Source: an uncultured Clostridia bacterium (GTDB taxonomy: Bacteria; Bacillota; Clostridia; TANB77; CAG-465). From it: DNA of 11,837 nucleotides. The DNA lies in contig CANRAK010000040.1 of assembly GCA_947628575.1 (NCBI GenBank), positions 1-11,837 on the forward strand, given 5' to 3'. Below, one piece after another: positions 1 to 8,200 of the stretch. Position 1 is the stretch's first letter. Every line of letters begins with the position of its first letter. The translations under genes and the position numbers were made by a program. Below the pieces are notes generated by a model. The model was not told the origin of the DNA. It did no database searches and worked only from the letters and a program-made list of their open reading frames with translations.

Positions 1-1
1 A

Positions 2-1855
2 AAAGCTTACGAAAGAAGATCACCTGGTGCTGATACAGACTCAATCTTCAATATACACTGGTATCAACCACATGCAGATAACGATAGACCAGATGGTGCA
101 AACTTTAAATATATAGCATGGCAAATGGCTGGTGAAGGTGGTTACTATGAAGGTTTAGTACCATATTACACATCATCATACATAGGAATTAAGAAAGGTA
201 CTGGTGAAAAGACAACAGACTTAACAGCATTACGTTATATAATGAATGATGATACTATTACATTTGAAAGATATAAACTAGATAGATACAATGAATTATC
301 TACACACTATAATGATCAAGGTACATATATAAATGCAGAAGAAATATACAATGAGTACTGTAAAGCATTAAAAGAAGATGCAGATAATAAAGATAGAAAT
401 CTATCAAGAAGTACAGCTGTTAAGAAAAAATATTTCCAACAAATAAGATTAGAAACAGAAGACTTTACAATAGAACCATTCGGAGCTAAAGCTGAACCAG
501 CTAACATCGATGGTCTTGAATTAATAAATCAAGAAATAGTAGTAACAAATGCAGAAGAATTAGTAAGTACAATAACTGAAAATCCAAATGCAACTATTAA
601 ACTTGCAAATAACATAGATTTATCTGAGTATGTAGAAGGAGATGCTGTAGTAGATACAGAATTCTCTGGAACATTAAATGGAAATAACTATATAATTTCT
701 GGAAACAGATTACCAATATTTAATTCATTAAATGGAGCAACAGTAGAAAACTTAACTGTAGAAAATAGTATAATTAATACAGTTTCAGAAAATGTGGGCG
801 TTATAAGTAAAACAATCACAAATTCAACAATAAATAATGTTGTTGTTAAGAATTCTACAATTTATGCACTAGATAATGTTGGCGGTATTGCTGGTCTTCT
901 AGATAGCTCAAACCTAAAAGATGTACATACAAAAGATATTGAGATTAATGCAAATACAAAAGTTGGCGGTCTTGTAGGATATGTTAGAAATAACAGCACT
1001 ATTAAAGAGTCAAGTGTAAATGCAAAAATAAGCTCAAATAATACTGAAGTTGGTACATTTGTTGGTAGACTAGAAAATTCAGAAATTAGCGATAGTTATG
1101 CTGTTGGTGAGTTAGTTAATAAATCTGAACTACCAAAAAATAGTATTGGAGGATTTGTAGGAATTGCAGACAATGCTACTTTGAAAAATAATTTCGTAAA
1201 AGTAGAAATGGACACTCCAGAAAATTCAGGAGGCTTTATAGGTGAAGCAGTAAACACTGTAAATATAACTAATAACCTATCATTAGCAGACCTACAAACT
1301 GAAGGATACAAATTCGATGGTAGAACAGAAGATAAAAAACTATTCTCAACTGATGAGCATGATATATATACTAATAACTATGAATTAACTGATACCAAAG
1401 GTAGAGCGACTAGTCAAAGAAATAGTAGTATTAACAATATAATAGTTCAAATCGATTCAGATAAAATAACTGAAAATTTCTTCAAAAATGAACTACAATT
1501 TTCAACAGAAGTTTGGGATTTATCACAAGTAAATAGTGGCGGATTACCAAAACTAAAAAATAGTGATCCAAACGATGATTTAAAAATAATTGAAGACAAT
1601 GATGAAGAAGCAATCGAAGACGTTCCAATGGAAGAAGAAAATAAAAGTGTAGAAGTTCAAGAACCTGAAAATAATACACAAATACAAGAGCAAAATACAC
1701 AGGAGTCAGAAGTATCACAAGACACTTCAATAACTGAAGAAAATGAAGTACAAGAAGATTTAGAAGTGCCGAGTGAAACACAAGAAAGTCCTCCAGAGGA
1801 AACGGTTCAAGATAAAGTTATAGTAACTGTTCCTGATGTAATTGGAGTAAGTTAA
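2..1855 (+). CDS. GLUG-repeat secreted protein, C-terminal part; possible M26/Zmp-like metallopeptidase tail (5' partial)
   Basis: The frame is open from base 2, so the ATG at 125 is internal and the true start lies upstream; 617 codons are visible. Residues 1-165 (motifs IHWYQPHADNDRPDG, AGEGGYYEGLVPY, STAVKKKYFQQI) resemble, from memory of the family, the region after the HExxH site of IgA1-protease/Zmp-type peptidases; the zinc motif itself is not visible. Residues about 180-525 form a beta-helix-like region with the GLUG pattern: FSGTLNGNNYIISG near 221, then VGGIAG at 293, VGGLVG at 321, VGTFVG at 350, IGGFVG at 382 and SGGFIG at 409, ending in the typical WDLSQVNSGGLPKLKNSDP. The last 90 residues are a Glu/Gln-rich acidic linker ending VTVPDVIGVS. 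No membrane anchor or sorting motif follows. GLUG assignment is secure; the peptidase link is inference. Confidence 0.75.
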   Translation, partial: KAYERRSPGADTDSIFNIHWYQPHADNDRPDGANFKYIAWQMAGEGGYYEGLVPYYTSSYIGIKKGTGEKTTDLTALRYIMNDDTITFERYKLDRYNELSTHYNDQGTYINAEEIYNEYCKALKEDADNKDRNLSRSTAVKKKYFQQIRLETEDFTIEPFGAKAEPANIDGLELINQEIVVTNAEELVSTITENPNATIKLANNIDLSEYVEGDAVVDTEFSGTLNGNNYIISGNRLPIFNSLNGATVENLTVENSIINTVSENVGVISKTITNSTINNVVVKNSTIYALDNVGGIAGLLDSSNLKDVHTKDIEINANTKVGGLVGYVRNNSTIKESSVNAKISSNNTEVGTFVGRLENSEISDSYAVGELVNKSELPKNSIGGFVGIADNATLKNNFVKVEMDTPENSGGFIGEAVNTVNITNNLSLADLQTEGYKFDGRTEDKKLFSTDEHDIYTNNYELTDTKGRATSQRNSSINNIIVQIDSDKITENFFKNELQFSTEVWDLSQVNSGGLPKLKNSDPNDDLKIIEDNDEEAIEDVPMEEENKSVEVQEPENNTQIQEQNTQESEVSQDTSITEENEVQEDLEVPSETQESPPEETVQDKVIVTVPDVIGVS

Positions 1856-1860
1856 ATATA

Positions 1861-1897
1861 AAGACACTGAAATTTTAAATTTCGGTGTCTTTTTTCT
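1861..1897 (+). terminator. Rho-independent terminator after the GLUG gene
   Basis: Five bases after the TAA, the arm AAGACACTGAAATTT (1861-1875) pairs with AAATTTCGGTGTCTT (1877-1891) with one T-G wobble. The innermost bases must open to form the loop. A T run (1890-1895) follows directly. It closes the upstream gene and separates it from the adhesin gene. Confidence 0.9.
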
Positions 1898-2032
1898 TTA
1901 TAAAAATACAAAAATGTATAAAAATTTACAAAAAAACAGATAACAATATAAATGAAATGTACAAGAAATAATATTGTAACAAAAAATAGAAAATATTAGA
2001 AATTAAGCAAAGTTTCTAAAATTTTTGTCTAA

Positions 2033-2038
2033 TATAAT
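2033..2038 (+). promoter_or_regulatory. Candidate -10 box (TATAAT) for the giant adhesin
   Basis: A perfect TATAAT lies 61 bases before the adhesin start codon, in the only gap between the upstream terminator and the gene. No convincing -35 box sits 16-18 bases upstream (the region reads AAGTTT), so the promoter may be weak, activator-dependent or mis-assigned. The rest of the 1898-2099 spacer is A-rich with no other structure I can support. Confidence 0.5.
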
Positions 2039-2085
2039 ATAAAATAATAGTGTAAGTAGAATTAAACAGAAATATGTTGAAACTT

Positions 2086-2092
2086 GGGAGGA
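2086..2092 (+). promoter_or_regulatory. Ribosome binding site GGGAGGA of the giant adhesin
   Basis: A strong Shine-Dalgarno match ends 7 bases before the ATG at 2100. It fixes the start, which also gives a textbook signal peptide. Confidence 0.85.
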
Positions 2093-2099
2093 AATATAT

Positions 2100-2225
2100 A
2101 TGAAAAAGAAATTTAAACTACATGGTTCGATAGCGCTATATATTAGTCTTTTTATACTTATTGTATCAGTCTTTACAGTAGGTAGTGTGATAGTTACAAA
2201 CGGTAAAATAAAAGATGCAAGTGCT
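2100..2225 (+). other. Signal peptide of the giant adhesin
   Basis: Residues 1-42: positively charged start (MKKKFKLHG), a hydrophobic stretch of about 23 residues, then a polar region ending in ASA, a good signal peptidase I site. No lipobox cysteine is present. It shows export by the Sec route. Confidence 0.8.
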
Positions 2226-5200
2226 ATTGCAGATGACCCTAGCTGGAATGTAAGCTCAGCTAGACCATATCTTTATTGGAAGCCAACTGCATATTTTGCA
2301 GGCGTTGCACAGAAAAACTTTATTCATGTGTATGCTTTTGAAGGAGAGAAAATATGCGTAGGTAGTAATATATATCATGCTGGATATAACTTGGATGCTA
2401 CTAAGTTAGATAACCCACAGCATAATGATGAAGGTTCTGTAGATATAGTAATGTATGACTTAGATAACAATCCAATACCTATTGATGTAACTAAAAATGG
2501 TACTGGTCATATAAGAGACTTAGCTTCTGAAAAATCAGCTAAAAACTTAACTTCTCCAAACGGAGACAGTAATTATACACCTTATGTATATACAGTATCT
2601 GAAAGTGGTATATATACATTTGAATTTAGATCATATAGTGGTGGAAATGGTGCTGGATATGTTGGACCTAAAAACCAACAATGGCATGATCCAAAAGATT
2701 ATACTCAAGAGCAAGGTTTAGTTGCTGCTTGGGATATTACTGTTTTTGATGAAGGTAATGTAAAACAAACTGGTAGAACTTATGCAGACTATTTAGCAAT
2801 GCAGCTTACTGGTGATATGAAAGAAAGATACTATATTCTAACTAGTGATAGCTATGTATATGATATGATTTATAGAGGAATTCAACCTAATACATATACA
2901 TTCTTTGCAAATAATAGTGGATTACTAGATAGTGCAAATGGTAGCATATTATATTCTTCAGTAAAATGCGAGGATAACTCACATATAGGAAATAATGAAG
3001 CTTTTGGTGCTACATATAGATATCCTGGTTCTAAAGATACAGATACTATGAAAGGTGCATATATATTCTTTGAAAAACCTAGTGAAGAACTTGAAGGGTT
3101 AATGTATGAAAAAGCAGTTCCACCAGATCCTGCTAAGAACGTTAGATTTGTAGACTATGTTACATATCAAAACGAAAGAGGAGAGAATGTAACAGAAAAA
3201 GGAACTTATGAAGGCTTAGGTGGATACTTTGCATTTGATGTAGAAGAGGCTACTACTGCTACATTACGTCTAGAATTTAAAATTAAAGGACCTGATGGTA
3301 GCTTGGTAAAATATGAACCTGTTGAAATATCTGGTTCTGTAAATCCACACTCTACAAACTATTTCTTCTGGGATGGAAAAGATGGTAACGGAAATATAAT
3401 ACCACAAGGTAGTTACTCTATTGAAGATATAATTTATACAATAACAACAAAAGCTGGTGAAATTCACTTCCCACTTTTAGATATAGAACATGGTGGACCT
3501 GGTATAACAATAACAAGAGTAAGTAATCTTTATGATAAAGAAGGAAAACAAATAGATGTACCTGGAAATATTTATGATAAAACAAGAAGTGTAATATACT
3601 ATGATGAAACAGCTATATATTATGGTGAAAATGTAGGTATAACAGGTAAAGCTGAAAGTGAAGTTGCTGTATATAAAAACGGTGCTTCAAAAATGCAAAC
3701 AGATGACTTAGGCAACAGTTTCTTCCCATATAATAACTTTACATATAAATTAAATGGAGCGGATGTTGGCGAAAAGAAAGCATATGATACATATGGAAAA
3801 TTACATGGCTTAAGAGTAGGTGACCATAGCCATACAAGTAATATAATAGATTATACAGATACTTATGAAAATCAAAAAGATGTAATAGATTATTTGGATA
3901 GTAATTTAAATCCTTTAGCTATGGCTAGTACAAGTAGCGGAAATAGTACAACTTATGATTATGGTATTGCTAACTACTGGACATTTACTCCATCACAAGC
4001 TGTTACTCCTGATGTACAAGAAGAGCATATTAAAATAATACCTGCACAACCTGGAATATTTAATTTCATAGGACGTGTATTCTATGATGAACAAAGAGAT
4101 GGAGATTATGATCCTCAAATTGCAGGTGACCATCCAATTTCTGGTGTTACACAAAAGTTATATAAGAAAACAGATGATACAGCACCTGAAGATGGTAAAA
4201 CTTATGTATATTTAGAAAATAATAAGACTATAGAAGTTTCAGATTTTAATGTAGCAGCTGGAAAAACAATATATGAGCTTGTAGATACTGCAACAACAGA
4301 TTCTAATGGAACTCATTTATTCTCAAGCTTAACATACAATAAAGAAGAAGGAACAGAATATATATACGAGGTAATAAGACCACAAACTACATATGAGGTA
4401 ACATCTGAAAGAACTAAGCCAACTGGTACAGAGGCAGTAGGTATATATAAATTATATAAATATAATTCAGAATCTACTGGTACAGAAATACAGAAATTTG
4501 TCGTTGGAGGAGACGGAATTGAACTTGCTGATGATGGAAATAAGACAATAACTGCTATTGATGTAGGATATAATTATGAATTAATGAATTATGCATTAAA
4601 GATTAAAAAAGATTGGAACATAGCAGAAAAATCTGGTATAACTGCCCCAGCATCAGTAATATTTGAAGTTTCATATAATATTGATGGAACTACAGGCGTT
4701 TATGATGAACGTTCACTTTCACAAATTTTAACATGGAATAATACATATCAGTTCCTTGAAAAACAAATAGATGGAAAAGATGTAACAGATTATTATGTTT
4801 CAGCTGAGTACTATGTATATCAAGATAAAATATTTAGACATAAATATCATTATAATGCTGCTACAGCAACTTATGAAAGCTTTGTAGGTGATGATAAGTA
4901 CTTCTCTTTAAGCGAATATTATAATTCTCATAATATAGATTTACCAGCAGATGGAGTATATAATATAAACAGTATTCCAGATATTGATGGTAATGGAAAA
5001 GCTGAATTAAATGATTTAAAAGCTATAAAAGAAGAAGAATGGAAAACAGCTAAATCAGCTGGTACTACAGCTGGACCTGGTGAGATAGTATCACCATTTA
5101 ATAGTGTACTAGATCGTAATGTAACAACTGGTACAACAGAAATTAATATTAAAAACTCAACTGAACCTGCTACAATAGAAGTTCTAAAATATACAGGTGC

Positions 5201-8200
5201 ATTAGATGATGGTAATGTACTTGAAGGTGCAACATTTAGAGTTTACGTTGGCGATGTAAATACAGTTAAAGCAGCAATAGAAAGATATGATAATGCACTA
5301 ACAGCTCTTAATAATGCAACTGGAAATAAAGAAGAATTAGAAAGAGAATTTAATGAAGCATCAAAAGTTGTTAAAGAAATGCAAGTAGATAGTGGTACTA
5401 CTCGTAGAAATGGTAGAATAGCATTCTCTGGACTTAACCCTGACCTTACATACACAGTAAGAGAACGTTTTGCACCAGAGGGTTATAGAATAATTGAAGA
5501 ATACTATCAAGTAGATGCTAAAAACTCAGCTTCTTCAGGAAAGAAATTTAATGCTGAAAACTATTGCCAAGTTGAAGTAAGTAATATTGAAGCTGTAGGT
5601 CAAATGGATATTAGAAAAAGAATTCAAGGTAGAGCTTGGTTAGACATAGATAAATTTACTTTTGATGTAGACTTTAACTATAGTGATGTTGATCAATCAA
5701 GTATAGAAATACCTATTTCAGAACAAGTATTATATCCAGATTGGAAAAATAAAATACAAGACTTTGTAAATAACTTTAATTCTAAAGAAGATATTACAAT
5801 AAATAATGACTCAAAATACTTAGAAACTGACGGACAACAGAGTGCAGATACAAAAGTAGAAGAAGGATTTTTAAAGAAGGGCTCATTAACTGAGAGTGCA
5901 ACTTTAAATAAGATAGCATTCCCAGCAGCCGGAAATTATACATTTACAATTCGTGAAAATCCTATAGATAATGACCCTACATTAACAGTATCTCCAAGAA
6001 TATTTACAGTTACTATTAATGTTGCAAGGGTTCCTAATACACCTGAGGATGCAGATTCTGAATTAACTTTAACAAATTCACATCTAGAAGCTAGCTTATC
6101 TAAAGCTTCATATCAAGATGTAATTGAACATAATGACGAAACAGGTGATACACTTGGACAGTCATATATATATGGTGGTAATAACATATTATTTACAAAT
6201 GTATATACTGTTCAAAATGTTGCACAAGAAACAAGATATGTAGTTGAAAAATTATTTACAGGAAGAGAAAATAACAAATGGTTAGATACAGATAAATTTA
6301 CTGTAGTTGTTGATGGACATGATGATACAACAAAGGCTGCAATAAGAAATAAAAATATTGTTATGGATAGTGACTTAACAGAAGATGCTGTAGTAGGTGA
6401 TGAAGGCGTTTCTGAGAAGAGATACACTATTACAAATGAACAAGCTGAACATAAATTTATGTTTAATGAATTAGACTTTAATGATATAACATTCCCAGTA
6501 GAACGTGGAGATGACGGTATACCTAAGACACAACCAGTAGTATACTTAATAGATATTAAAGAAGCTATACCTGATGGTGCTGAAGGTTCAGTATATAATG
6601 GTATAACATATTCTACAGATGTTTATACATTAAAAGTTACATTAATAAATGCTATTGACGATATTGAATCTGAAGAAGTTGATGGTATTATTGATGAAAT
6701 GATTTTCGATTTATACAAAAATTATAATGATGAAGATGAAGCTGCAAATACTGCTATTGGTCATTGTACAATAGTACAAACAGCAGGTGAAGAAGGAGTA
6801 GTAACAGATAAGAAAGAAACTCATGATGATAGACCAGGTAGCCACTTATTATCATTTAACAATGTATACAAAGCAAAGAGTGCAACTTGGGTACCAAGTA
6901 TATCTAAAACAATTAATGGTAGAGAATGGGTAGCTGGAGATAGCTTTACATTTAGACTTAACTTAGTATCTGGAGATAGAACTGGTGTTAGTATGCCAGC
7001 AGATAACATAGCGACAATAGTACCAGATGAATCATCACTTGCAGAAGGTCAGACATTTAGTTCTAACTTTAGACAGGTAACATTTACAAAAGCTGGAGAA
7101 TATCATTTCTCTGTTACAGAATCATTTAACAACTCTAATGGTATAACTACAGAAAGCACACCACATGAGTTAATAGTAAAAGTAACAGATGATGATGTAG
7201 GACAGTTACATATTAAATTTAATGATGATGCAGATGTAAGTCCAACTATAAACTATGTTAATACATATAAAGAAAGTGGTAACATAGACCTATATATTAA
7301 AAAGACATTAGAAGGTAGAACTTGGACTGCAAAAGATAGCTTTAAATTTATTTTAACACCAAATGAAGAAACTAAATCTGCTATTGAAAGTGGCGTTATA
7401 GTAATGCCTGAGCAATTGGAAGGACCAGATGCAGAAGGAAATTACACAGCTACAATTAGTAGTACAGATGGAGATGCTTCAAGTGGAGTTATAACAAAAA
7501 ATATTGGTACTATAAAAGTAACAGATGGAGATGCAGAGCCACAAAAGTACGCATTTACAATAAAAGAGAAAACAGACGATTTAAATAATTTTGAGTATTC
7601 AGATAATAACGTTACATTAAATCTTACTGTATCAAGAATATTATCTCATGAAGGTGATATACCAACAGGAGATTTAGATGTAGTTGCTACTTATGCATAT
7701 AATTCAAGTGGAGAACCACAAGAGGTAGCTCCGGGTGAAGATATAATAATTCCATTTACTAACTATGCTTATGTTGAAGGCTTTTTTGATATAACAAAAC
7801 AGCTAACAGGTAGAGATTGGAAAGATGAAGATGAGTTTAAAGCAAAAGTAGTATTAACAAGCGATAATGCAGAATATGTAAAAACTGTAGATGATGCTAA
7901 TTATGATGAAGTTGTATTTGGAAAAACTTCACAAACTAAAGACTTAAAATTTAAGTTCTTTAAACCAGATACATATACTTTTGAGATTACTGAAATTAAG
8001 CCTGGTGCAGAAGTAAGAGATTATATAAAATATGATACAAGTGTTTATACAGTAACAGTTACTGTAACAGATGATGGAAATGGAAATTTAGTTCAATCAC
8101 AAAGCATTACTAAAAAAGCTACTCCTGAGTCACAAAATGAATCAGCAGAGAGTGTAGTATTTGAAAATGTATACTCTACAGGTGGTTTGACAGTAACTAA

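Noticed and set aside
125..127. ATG at 125 as the start of the GLUG gene
   Set aside because: The same frame is open back to base 2 with sensible protein sequence (IHWYQPHADNDRPDG), and no ribosome binding site precedes the ATG.
2010..2032. A -35 box matching the TATAAT at 2033
   Set aside because: The bases 16-18 upstream (AAGTTT region) do not resemble TTGACA, so only the -10 box is reported.
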